A DNA stretch of 64,000 bases, taken from the NCBI GenBank assembly GCA_034509925.1, contig CM067538.1, positions 4,247,501 through 4,311,500 on the forward strand. Direction: 5' to 3'. Shown piece after piece: positions 36,046-49,700 of the stretch. The notes beneath the pieces are model-generated. The model did not search any database, was not told the origin of the DNA, and saw only the letters and a program-made list of their open reading frames with translations. Positions within the stretch are counted from its first letter, which is position 1. Every line of letters starts with the position of its first letter. Position numbers and translations under genes: made by a program. This DNA comes from Hirudinaria manillensis. Lineage: Eukaryota; Annelida; Clitellata; Hirudinida; Hirudinidae.

Positions 36046-37800
36046 AATATAATGCGATAAAGTAAATTATATTGTAATATAAGTAACGATAAGTGATTTA
36101 TATATCGTTAACATATTTCAATTATTTACGGATTTGAAAATTGAACTTTGTAATTATTAAAAGTTATGACTTGTTAATCCATGCTTATAATTAAGAAATA
36201 ATATTATATTGAACCTTATTTTATAACAAAAATTAATTCGATGACTTTCCGCTTCTGTAGGACTTGGTCTTTAAATATCGGATTCCTCAGACCTTTAGGC
36301 TGTCCGTCCACTCACCTTGATCTTCAAGTCACCACTTAGCATCACACTCAGACCTTTGAATTGGGGAACCCGAGAATGGGGTAAAACCTGTCCTTATGGC
36401 CGTTTTTCAATTTTACCCTAACTAACATAGATATCTGATAAAAGGTACAACCAAAAGATACTTTTTTTTAATGCAAAATCTAGCCCTGTCACTAAAACAC
36501 AGGTATTACGTTATTTAAATATCAAAATGTTCCTCTCTTGATAACTTCTACTGTAAAATGTTTCTTAATAAATAATAAAAGTGAATAAAATTCAAGTGTT
36601 AGTAAAGGAAATGGGCTTGAATATCAGAGTGATGATGTCTTGTTGTTTCTGTTGCAAGCACTTAATGACTCAAGTTCATCTTTGGACTCCTTACTAATTG
36701 GCAGCTTCCCTAAAGGTTTGCAGTGCAACATTATTTCGTTAGATCTTTGTAAATAAATGTAAACTTGTTTGACTAATTTATTGTCAATTATTGACAATTT
36801 GATTTAGTGTGTTTCAATGATTATCACTAAATGAGTATGAAATATTACTTGTATTAATAATAACAATAACAATAATAATTATTTATAAAACTGTGATAGT
36901 TTATTTAAAAATAGTCAATCCAGTTTTGTTTAAAATTGAATTGAACGTAATTGGATGGGTTCAAATTAAGAATTTTGTCAGCAGTGGCTTTAAATCAAAT
37001 AATCCTCTTGAGAAACATAAAACTTTGGACTGGTTGCTTAGGGCAATAAATAGCTGGCGTAATATATAAGACCAGTATTTGGATGATTCAGTTGATCGAT
37101 TAATAATCTCAAGTATAAGAACCGCCATTTTAGTTTTTGAATTCTTTTAAAAAATCGTTCAAAGTAACTATTTTTTAGTAGCAAGTCCATTAAACATTAT
37201 AACTTCGAAATTACATGTATTTTTTAATATAAAATGCTTGATAGAAGTAATCCTCAACAGTTCAGTGATAAAACAATGTTCAACTAATTCAAACATTCTT
37301 TGGAAAATCATCCTACTCCAGTGCCATCATTGTTTGTAACTGCTGCTAAGCAGAGTCTAGACTGCTTTTATAGAGGAAAGGAAGCAGTGACAATTCATAC
37401 TCATGTATGAAGCAATGTTCACTCAATCGGGGACTATGTACGTGACCCTTCCTTTTTACACTCTCGCTCGACCTCCCCCCAAAAAATACTCTCGTGCACG
37501 GTGCTGCAGAGATTGGCACAACAAGCTCCACGTGTAGACTCACATCCAGCTACGAAGAAGAGAGAGTTTAGCAGCGTCGGTCGTGGCCCGTGACGCCTCG
37601 ATTCTGGTCGGGACACCGTAGCTCGGAATCGAAGGACAGAAACAACCGAGCGGACTAGACATTACGCTCGATAGGGAAAAACTGACCTTAAACTGTCAAA
37701 TCGAGTAGCCGGAACTTGATCTGGATAGCTAGGTCAGCGAGCTATCTGGCACATCGATCTTAAAATTTCGATCTGAATTTTGCGGATCGAAACTTTTAGG

Positions 37801-40712
37801 ATGGTCGGATCAGTGAGGAGCGCGGGAGTTTTACTCCTTGTGTCACTCGCTTGGATATTTGTTGTCAACGCCAACATACTTGGATCAAGTAAGATTTCAA
37901 TTTCAAATTGCAATTTTCAAATTATTTTTGTGTGTGTGTACAAACAAAAGTCACCTTTGCATTTGTTTTAAAAGATGTTATTTACTGTTTGTTGAAAAAC
38001 ATGTCGTTATTACTCTACTCTTGCTATAACGAATTTGTGGCTCTCTGCTCTCAAAGACATGTCGATTTTCGTTGTTTTATTTATGTTTTTATTTATGTTT
38101 ATTGCCTGAAAATTAATTGATTAAATGATTACGAATGTAATGAATTTTAATTGATTTTTAATTTGTTTTTTTGGTTATAAAATGATTTAAAATTGAAGAT
38201 ATTTAAAAAAGTATCAAAACATTTACAGGTAACACAGAGGTGAGTGCCACAAACATGTCAAACAGACACGTTGTTTACGCATAATTCATACATTTTTACA
38301 ATTACTCATGAAACGTAAATAAACACGATTGTTTAATTTATTCCAATAATAAGATAATAAGTTCTCTGTTTGAAGTTTTAATTATTTTAGGCAAATATTT
38401 TCTTTTAAATTTAACGTTCATTCATTTTTAAACTATTTTTCAATTTACCAATTAGATAGAACATTTGATATGCTTGGCACCAAAAGGCCGCCTGCTCTTA
38501 ATGTTATCGGGATAGTTTAATAATGCATTAGTATTACTGACATAGATAGAACTAATTAATTAAGTAATCCATAATAATTAATTAACATTTACTAATTTAC
38601 TATATTAATAAGCATTGAAACACATTAAATTCCAAATGTTCTTTCGTATAAGGACAAAAATTTCTACGATCCAAATGAAATGCAAAGTGATCAAAACTCT
38701 GTGAGTATTTTGTGGTTAATAATTTATTTTTTTAATTGTTTTATTCCGTAATTAAATTGATTAAAATTTCTAAACGTTTTGCAAAACAGGGTTCACAAGG
38801 AGCTCGTGGGCCACCCGGACCCCCTGGACCACCAGTAAGATTTAATTGTTTTATTTATTTACCTCAAAATAAATAAATAAATAGATTCAATTGCGTGAGA
38901 CAGCCTGGATATTTAAGTGACTAAACATCTGCACAGTAATTCTTAAGTCTTGACATGCTCGGAACACGTATTTCCAAAATAGCTTTTCAAATGAAAAAGT
39001 GTCCCAACTTCAAAACTAAATCATCTTTTGTCCCATTTGCATTTACAAATTAATATTATTAGTCATTAATAAATTTCATGCGCTGATTAAATGATATACA
39101 AATTCGAGGCATCGGTTTGTCACCTTAATAACAATATCATCACAACAGAATAACATCAATTGATACAAGAAATTGATAACAACAATTGATAAACTGAAAT
39201 ATCTCCACTGACCTGTTATCTTATTATCTGTCAAATCATTTCTATCGAATTCAAAGTGCATTTGTTTAAAACTAGTTTAATTTGCTAAATAGACATTAAT
39301 CTAATCTTACATTGGCATTTCCCTTCCGTAATACTAATATTATTTGAGAAATACTTTTAAACATTTTAAACATTTTATATGTTTTATCATACAGGGTCCA
39401 GCTGGTTCAAATGGTCAAAGAGGAGAACAAGGAGAATCTGGTGTTGCTGTGAGTTTATTGAAGAAACTCTTTTCATTAATAATTCATAAAATAATCAGAT
39501 AAGATGTGTAATTAATTAAAAATAATTTATTAATATTTATTTATTTTCTCTTAAACTCGTAATAATTTCAACAAATTTCCAATATAGCCTAATTTTGCAT
39601 CAGAAGTTTCAACAGTTTATGACTAGTATACGTCTGAACTACAAAGAACTATAAACTTATTTGAATGCCCACCTTATCCTGTCATCGTCAACGATCTTCT
39701 TCTCCTTTTTCAGGGTGCACCGGGTGGAAGAGGACCACCAGGACCGCCAGGACTTCCAGGAAAAGAGGTTCGTTTGGCAGGTGTTCTCCAGGCATTGCAC
39801 GATGTTCACGTGACTTTTTTTCTCCACACTTCAGGGACCAGAGGGACGCGACGGGGATGTTGGTCCACCGGGTCTGACCGGACCGGCTGTGAGTTGAAAT
39901 GTTTCGGCGAATTGTACTTATTCCCTAAGCGCTGCTATTTCGTTGGTAAATTATAAAATTATAAATAGAAGTTAGATCAAATAAAAGATAATTGGTGCCT
40001 TTTGAAATGACAAAGCTGAGGGCTGTAACAGCATCTTTCGCATGAAACATGAACAAATGGTTAAGTTTAATAAGAGAAATAAATAAATAAATAATTAAGA
40101 GCAAGATTCATTAGAAATGTGATTAAAACTGACCCCATCTTCATTTGATCTCATTTAAAGGGTCAACCAGGTCTTCCCGGTACCCCCGGAGTTCCCGGGG
40201 CCAAAGGTTACAGGGTGAGTCTCATGAATTTAAGTATTTCTTACGAAGAAATGAATTTATTCATCTGTTTTGTTGCTAGAACCAAAGGACGAAATAACAA
40301 TGAAATAATAAAAGGGACGATGATATTATAAGGCTATAATATTACAAGGCTATAATAATATTATAAGAAATTCTTCTGAATTAGGAAGAAATATTATGGA
40401 AATATTATAAGATGTCTCTCAGTTAACAATTAAAGGTGGTAATTTATTGTTTACCATTAAAAATTATGTTTGTTTCATTTTATGTTTGCATTTATTTACA
40501 CTTTACATTTATGTATCCAATTTTTAACGTGCTCGATTTTATCCCAAAGGAATGTAAGGGCACCGACAAACGAACCATCAGACACACGATAGCAAACTAG
40601 CAGCTAATAAATAAATAAAATGAAAGGAAATTAAAGAATAACATTAAGACTAAAATGAATATCTAGGAGGGAATGAGAAATTTGATAAAAAATAAACGCC
40701 GTTTAGTTTGAA

Positions 40713-40793
<81 letters not shown>

Positions 40794-43700
40794 AACAAGT
40801 TAAACCTATGATTGCAAAAATGATTAAATCTCAATCAGGGATACCCCGGAGCAAACGGAGCTAAGGGAGATGTTGGCAAAGATGGAGAGAGGGTAAGACT
40901 AAATGAAGAAACGCAGCTCTTTGTTGTCTTCTAAACCTTGATCGTTGTCATCATCATCATCATCATCATTACCAGCATCATCTCTATCGTAATTATAATC
41001 GTCATCATCACCTCTTTCATGCCTGAAACCTTGAACAAAACATGTTAGTACTTGACACTGCAAGTTCTTATATATTTTCAAAATAACCATAATCATCGTC
41101 GTCGTCTTCATCGTCATTGTCATCATTATCATCATTATCGCCAATCCTTTCCATGACAGGGAAATCCAGGACCCCCTGGATCAGTCGGTGCTCCAGGAGT
41201 TTTGGTGAGAAATTAATTTTTATTGGCTGCTTTTATAAGCAAATGACTAAACTAAGGTTGTTGTTACTCGCCAGTTATTAATTATTGCAGTAATTTAATT
41301 AATTAATTTGTTTCATTTATTTAAATATTAAACTTGCAATTGTGACGCTCATAATTGTAAGCGTAACAAGTTAGAAAAAATTCTCAACATTAAGTTTCTC
41401 AACATTTAGATTCATGACGTTATTGAAATAACATTGAAATAAATTGTTTGTAATTTAATGATTATTGACATTAGTTGTTTAATTAATTAATTAATTAGGG
41501 ATTGAGAGGGCTGCCTGGAGAGAGAGGAAACGACGGAAGAGAGGGTCCAGTGGTAAGCATTAATGAATCTTTTTCGAAAGCATTACTGAATTTTATTTAA
41601 TTCTTAATGTTCTTGTTGATATTTTTTAAAAATTTAATAGAATGCCTTCTAATCGGTTTCTTTAAAATGTCCATAGGGTCTTAGAGGAGCCGACGGTCAG
41701 CCCGGTCCCCCCGGTGGTCAAGGTCTTGTGGGTCCATCGGGTGCTCCTGGTTTCCCAGGGTTGCCCGGTCTGAAGGTAGGTCCATGTCGACCTCTCATCG
41801 CACTGAGGCGTCATTAGTTTCCGTTTCTTTATTCAGGGAGATCAAGGTAGTGCTGGATCAGTTGGTGCCCCCGGAAGTGCTGGCCCAAGGGGACCCATTG
41901 GAGCACCAGGCGCACCGGGAGAGCCTGGCAGACCTGTTAGTTTGAAATGAATCAACTCTTAATTATAATTAGTTGTCGTGTACTAACCATTACTTTAACA
42001 TAATAACTGAATTAGTAAATAAATTTCACATTATTATTATAATAATATTATTAATATTGGAGTTTATTTCCAGGGATCTTCCGGTGTTGATGGAGTTCAA
42101 GGAGAAAGAGGAGACAGAGTATGACGTTGTTTCTCATAAATTCATTTTTTATATTTCTACAAAAAATACTAATTATAAAACTTATTGCTGTTACTTCATA
42201 TTTTTCCTTAATTTTTCTGAAATTATTATTACTATTTAAAGGTATTGGAATTAACTTGAAACCGATTCGTTTTCCAGGGAGATGCGGGAGCTACTGGTTC
42301 AGCCGGTGCCGTGGGAGCATCAGGACCAGCTGGATCTCCTGGAGTGCCAGGAGTTGCCGGACCCAAGGGAGACCTTGTGAGTGATGAATAAATAAAAAGA
42401 ATTAATTATTTTTTCTCGCTAATATCTCATAATTTGTTATTTAATTTGACTTTGGTTTATGTTAAGCATTTATTTTAGGATTTTAAATTTCAATTCAGTT
42501 TATTGTGCTGCAGTTAAAAAATGATAAATTAAAAAAAAAGTATAACATTTTCTTTAGTTTGATCAAATAAATCTTAAACCGAATCATATGCCAGAACGTT
42601 GATGGGTTTCTATACATAATACAAATAAATGAAATCGTTTGGAGCGATGAAATGTATTATAAAATAGGATAATGTGCTTCATTTCATGCCTTAGGGTGCC
42701 CCAGGAGCCCAAGGCTACCCAGGGGAGGTCGGACCAAGGGGCCAACCTGGACCCTCCGGTGAAGTTGGACCCTCTGGAAAACCCGGAGAGCCAGGAAAAA
42801 GGGTAATCTTTTGATAATTAATTTCTCTTAAATTATTTATTTATTCTGTCCAACCATGGAAACTTCTTTTTTTTGACGTGTGACCTTCATTCGTTGATTT
42901 TTGCCAGGGTGCCGTTGGCCCACCAGGTCCAGCAGGGCCAGCTGGATCACAGGGAGTTCCTGTAAGTTTTAAGTTTATTAAGGATGTAAAACATAAAAAC
43001 ATAATTTAATCTCATCAGTAATACTTTAGGGAGTCGTTGGAGAGCAAGGATTTCCTGGAAATCAGGGACCAGCTGGACCCACCGGACCTCCCGGACCAAG
43101 GGGTGAAGAAGGAAGTGCTGGAGAAGCTGGTCTGAAGGTAAGGAACCAACGTTCAAATCTGCATATGAATCTGATATTTAACGATCTAAAACTGCTTTAA
43201 AAAATAATTACATTCACAAATCTCGTTGAATCCTAAAATCAAACACAAATAATTGAAGCAACAAAATATTTGTTAAGAATTTAAAACATAATAACATGAT
43301 TTAATATGATCAATAACAAAATTGCTTTGGTAAAAAGTTGAAAATATGACTCTAATTTCAGGGAGACCCTGGTCTACCTGGACTTCCTGGAGTTCAGGGC
43401 CAAAGGGTAAGTTGGATGTTTTCAATCCTTAATGGGATTTGTAAATAATAATCATAAAATAAATTGGAAAGGTGAATATCAAATTCTAAAAAGCAAAAGT
43501 AAATCAATTGAAAATCAATTCTCCTTTACCAGGGACCCAATGGTGCAACTGGAAAGGATGGAAAACAAGGAAAAGATGGAGCACCTGTATGACTTTTGAC
43601 GCTATTTGACTGGACAAACGGATGCATGAATTGGTCAAACAAATTTGTAGGGTGCCAGAGGTAAAGACGGAAGACCAGGCGAACGAGGACTGCCAGGGCC

Positions 43701-46700
43701 GCAGGGAGCGCCAGGAGATGGTGGTGCCCCCGGAGACAAAGGAAGAGATGTCAGTAAATCAGAGAAATGATGTTTATTGGTCTTAAATTAGAATTAACGG
43801 TTGTTAAAATTGATAAATGAGAGCCTTCTGAAATTAATTAATAAAAACCTCCCTATGATATTAAAAAAGTAATCATTCAATGGCACGAGATATTTACACG
43901 CTAAGGGAGCATCAGGAAAAGATGGTGCGCAAGGCAGGGCTGGATCTGCAGGTGCCCCTGGAGATAGAGGAGACGATGGCGATGCCGGTGAGCCGGGTGC
44001 CGCAGGACCCCCAGTGAGTGATCACGGTATGATGAAGCTCTTGTTGTTTTGAGCCACTTCAATGAATGATGTTTTCAGGGACCCAGAGGAGAGAGAGGGC
44101 TGCCCGGAGAGAGAGGGGCCACCGGAGAAACTGTCAGTTTTGCTTTGATGAAAAGATGAATTCCAAGCTAGCTCAACAGTTTTTACTCCATACTTAACTC
44201 AATACTTAGGGTCTTCCAGGAAATGCAGGAGATCAAGGAGACGATGGACCTGGTGGAGTAGTTGGACCACCCGGCCCGCCTGGACCAGCAGGAGCACCTG
44301 GAGCTAAAGTCTGCATTTTTTAAAAATCTTTATATTCTATTTATACTTCATTTTATATTCTATTTTTTACCGTAAAACATTTTTAAGTATCTGACTGACA
44401 TAATTAAGTAATTTTTAACGTCTCCTTTTTAGGGACCGAGTGGACTTAAAGGCCCGTCCGGACCCAAAGGACCGAAGGGACCCTCTGGCGATAGAGGAAG
44501 CCCCGGACCAGAAGGACTACAAGGAGCTGAGGTTAAATGCCGATGAAGTGCCATGAGAATGCAGGCTCTGAATGATTACATGTTTACAAGGAAAAACTGA
44601 TGTTATTGAAAATTAAATTAATTAGACATTTATTTCGTGATTCAGGGCAAACCAGGAGAGACTGGTGAGAAGGGACCAAGAGGAGCCACTGGTCCAATCG
44701 TTAGTACTTGTAAATATTATCACTGTTTTTAGTTTTCATTGCTAACATTTAGACTTATTAGGTTTCAGTTTAACTGTCTAATTATTCGCTGAGATATTGA
44801 TGAGCTGATTTCTTTGCAATTAGGGTGCACCCGGTGACAAAGGTCCAAAAGGGGAACCAGGAGATGATGGACCGCAGGTTACTTAAATTTCATGGAATTC
44901 ATGAAACTTAACCTAAGAAATTCAATTAAAGTCCGCTGACAAAATTTATTGCTATTGTAGGGGTTGCGTGGACCGAGAGGTCGTCCCGGAGTTCCAGGAG
45001 TTGAGGGCGGTGCAGGAGAGAGAGGAGCTCAGGGTCTTTCCGGACCGCAAGGATTTGTTGCGCCCAAAGGAGAAGTCGGTGAGAAAGGTCCTGCGGGACC
45101 AAGAGGAGAGGCAGGTGATAGCGGACCCAAAGGATTCCCAGGTCTTAAAGGGCCACTCGGAAGCCCTGGTCTTGCTGTGAGTGACGAATCCTACTAAACT
45201 AGTTCAACTCCAAAAAAATCCAAAAATAATATCTTTCTATCCTATGCTCATATGACTTCCTTTTTTTTTAAATAAGGGAGCAGCAGGAGAACCAGGAGCC
45301 AAAGGAGGAGAGGGTGCACCTGGTCCACAGGTCTGAAACAGTTTGTTATTGTTTATTGATCAGTTCTTAATATTTGGCAATATTCTGAATATGCAAAACT
45401 TCCTGAATCGTTTCATCGCCAGTTTCTTTTTATTTCTCATGTTTGAGAGAAAATCACAACAACTTGGACAACCCAAAGTAGTTTATTGATCATTACATAA
45501 TTTCTCTATACCTAACTCGTTTTCATTCTTAATGAATATCATGTACAATATTAACAATATATAGATTATACCGTAATTTATTTTTATTGAAACCATTCCG
45601 ATCTCTCATCAGGGATTGCAAGGTACAAGGGGCGCTCAAGGTCCAAGAGGAGACCCAGGAGAGCCCGGAAAAGCAGGAAGAGTTGGAAGAGATGGATTGC
45701 CAGGTCAAACAGGTGCACCAGGAGAGGCCGGTCCTTCAGGCCACGTAGGACTTCCAGGTGGTGCTGGTGTGAAAGGGCCAGATGGACCCCCTGGAGCCAC
45801 GGGAGCTCAAGGAAAAGAGGGACAAAGGGTATGTTTGGACGATTAATTGTAATTGTTATTTGAGCGCTTCTTGCTGTATTCATCCGAAATTATCTGATCA
45901 ATGTATATCCATACGACAGGGAGAGCACGGTGAGCCAGGAGATGAAGGAAGACAAGGTGCTCCAGGAAAACTAGGTCACCCAGGACACGATGGAGCTAGA
46001 GGAGATAGAGGAGAACAAGGGGCCCCTGTAAGTTTTTGTTCAACTTGAATAAATCGCTTCACGGACCTTCTTCATCAGTCGATCAAACGTTTTAGGGTGA
46101 CGTTGGTCCCGACGGAGCCCCTGGACATAAAGGTGAACGTGGATTTACTGGTCTTCCCGGTGCTAGAGGAGAGCCAGGAGCAGCAGGAACGGCTGGTTCA
46201 AGGGTACGCTTTAAAATATCTTTTAATTATTCAACTATTGTGACAATTATAAAGTTATTATGTTTAATAATTAAGTCAGTTGCTGTTGATGGACATTTTG
46301 AATTCTTTGGTGATAAAGAATCTATCAATTTGGATCTACGATGGCATAGCTAGAATGTTATTGCTATTTCAATTAATTAAGCTCATAATATTTACTTAGG
46401 GCGAACCTGGCGCCCAAGGACCCGAGGGACCAAAAGGTGAAAGAGGTGCAAAGGGACCAGTTGGACTTCAAGGTGCACCTGGACACAGTGGAGAACAAGG
46501 ACCTGAGGTATATGGTTTATTATTACAAGCGTAAGATGGAGGGAAGATAAGAGACAGCAGTTGTAACGTGTTGTCTTCGCAACCCGTACTGCCTTCATAC
46601 TGCCACAAGATCCCTTGAGGAGCGTTATATAAATAGAAAAGCGCCTTTGAAGCTCTGCTTATGGCGCAATAATAAGTAAACTACATGTACATCTTATAAT

Positions 46701-49700
46701 AAACATTTAAGCATATTTCAACGCTAATTTAATTACTTTTGAATTCGTAAACATTTAATTTCTTAATCAGGGTGCACCTGGCAAAGACGGTCTACCCGGT
46801 GTCCAAGGCCACGCCGGAGAGAGGGGTCTCCCGGGTCCAGTGGGACCGGTTGGAGCACCAGGTACTTCAGGACCCCAAGTAAAAGATTTATTTAATGTTA
46901 ATTTAATTTCGGAATTTAATTTAGTCTCATCACTGTGTTATTGAAATTTAGGGCCAAAGGGGAGCACAGGGAGCTCAAGGTGCTCAGGGTGAACACGGTG
47001 ACGTCGTAAGTTTATGGAAAACTTTGTTGTGGAGAATGGCAAAGGTAAACAACGTAGCAATTGTTAATTTGATCTCCTTCTTCATCGCAGGGAGAGCCCG
47101 GAAACGTTGGATTCCAAGGCCCCGCCGGACCGGCTGGACCTGCTGTAAGAAATAACAATTTGAATTAATGGAAATAATAATTTAGTTCGTCAGCAATTCT
47201 TAATTATTAAACATTTAATAATTTGAAATTCAAAAGTAGCACATCCAAACATTAATTTTTTTTGATCGAAATGACAAATTGTACAATTTTTTATTCTTCA
47301 GGGAGCCGCTGGACACGCAGGTCTCAAAGGAGCCCGTGGAAGTAAGGGTGCTAAGGTAGGTGTATGAGTGAGTGGTGGACGATTTTACTTGAATGACCTT
47401 GCAACATTAATGAACAGGCAGATTTAACATGTATCATTAACTTTGATAAAATAATTCATATTTTAATCAATAGGTTTTTTTTTTGAAGATATATTTGGCC
47501 ACCTAAAATTGTTTGTAATTTTTTTGCCGTAATTGTTGACATTTATTGTAAAATTTAAAACTTTAAAATGCTATTCCACCTTGACTTCATTTTATTTACA
47601 GAACGTCTTATGATGAATTTGTAATTAAATCTAAATTTAAAATTATTTATTAAAACTTAAATAAATTCAATGGATTTATCTACACAGGGAGACAAAGGAT
47701 GGCCCGGTTTGGCCGGTCTTCTTGGACACGTTGGAGTTCAGGTAAAGATTTTAATTCATTCGTCTAAATTAATTATTTGATTAAGTGGAAGCCCATCAAA
47801 GTATTCTTGTTCTATTCTTGCGACATCTGCATTATTTCTAATTAATTAATTAATGGTTCCTAGGGTGACGTTGGAGTTCCCGGCCCTCCTGGTCCTACTG
47901 GTGGTGATGGAGAGAGGGTGAGTTGCTGGAAAATTGATTGATCAAACATCAATCATTGAGTTACAACAAATTGAAATTAGCGAAACAGTCGCTCCTTTGA
48001 ACTACTTTAATGCAGAGGAATTAAGCAGCACTAAATATACGATAACCATTTTAACAATTTTTTTTTAGAAATCATAACTTTTATCACATTTTTGTATAAA
48101 TAATATTCGATACTAATATTTATTATAATCAATATAATATCAATAATTATTTAAGTATCCATTATTAAATGCATCTTACAATCAAAATTCCAGGGTGAGA
48201 CTGGCCAAAGGGGACAACCAGGTCCATCTGGACACGACGGAGTTCCAGGACCGCCCGGAAAATCAGTGAGAAGGAAATTGTCCATTTGCACTTGAAGATG
48301 TTTCAATGAATTTTTCTTGTAGGGTCCTCAAGGATCAGCCGGTCAGCCAGGCAAAACTGTGAGTCATCATCATCATCATCATCTCTTCACTTTTTATCTA
48401 CTTGTATAATCGCTTTATTACAGCAGGTTTTGTTTTTTTTAAATTATTTTTATCAAATTTATTTGATAAATAAGCGATGTTTGTGAATTTCTGAGAATGC
48501 TGAAATATCGGCATATCAGTGATTTGATACCAAATTGAAAAACAACGTTCACCACTCCTTTTACTCAGGGACCCCAAGGACCCCCTGGGCCACCTGGACC
48601 ACCCGTTAGTCGTGATTGGTTGAATAAATTTTGAGCGATTAATTAAATGCATATTTCAATTTTATTATTTAATTATAAATTAATATCATAATTATAATAA
48701 TTAATCACTCCATCATAACAAAATGACTTTGACGACTTGACTTGAAATGACTTGACTTTGAACAGAATGCTAAAATGTTTGATTTTCTGCCGACAGGGAG
48801 CTCCAGCAGCTGCTCACTTCGATTATGGGGCTCAGTTCTTCCAAAGGCCAAAGGGACCTGACCCATACTTGGTACGAAATTAAGTGAATAAATTAATTGG
48901 CTAGTTATTTCTGTTGCTTGTTAGATTTAGATTTCTTATTCGTGCATTTAATAATTAACCGATGCCAATTGCAGGGTGACCAACCGGTCAGCTCCATTGA
49001 GCCTGCCAACTTCGAAGACTTCAAGGTTCCCATTTCGTAACCGAATTTGAACTTATTCGATTTCATGTTGTTGTCGCTTAATAATATGATATTCGCCTTA
49101 TAATTAACTTTGAGTCACTAATAATGGTTCATAAAGTAATATACCTTTATTACTTCTAAAGGTATAAATGATAAAATTTATAATTTGTTCCATTAGAGCA
49201 ATGAGAACTTGAGGAAGGTCCTAGATGACATGATCAACTCACCTCTCTTCACCAACGATGTTCTTGGAACACAAGAGGCACCTGCCAGGACTTGCAGGCA
49301 CCTCGCCAGAGCTCACCCTGAACTCCAGAGTGGTAAGCTAAATGTTATTAATTGATTTCAATAAATTGATTAGTTAAGTTAATCAATTAATACACTAATA
49401 TAATGAATTTTCTTTAGTTTTTAGGATTTTAGAATTGCATATTCTTAATGCAATGCTCGCATATATTTCTCATTATTCTGAAATCGTTCGTCCGAATTAT
49501 TTTTGTTGCTTGCATCATTATGATCGCATTTCGACATGTTTACGTATTAAAGGCTTAATTAATAGATTAAATAAGAATGGACCCTCAAGTGGTTCAACCA
49601 TAACTTTACTTCATCAGGCCTTTACTGGGTGGACCCCAACAGAGGAAGTCCCGTTGATGCCATCCAAGTCTTCTGCAACATGGAGACCAAAGAAACGTGT

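Larger units (their letters stand above)
32673..37800. other. Intergenic, 5' flank of the collagen gene
   Basis: No gene recognised. It holds a strong inverted repeat at 33178-33225 and a CpG-containing promoter-like patch at about 35965-36045. The last 400 bases (37380-37800) are GC-richer than the surroundings and are probably the collagen promoter and 5' UTR. Short ORFs scattered through it have no family features. Confidence 0.5.
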
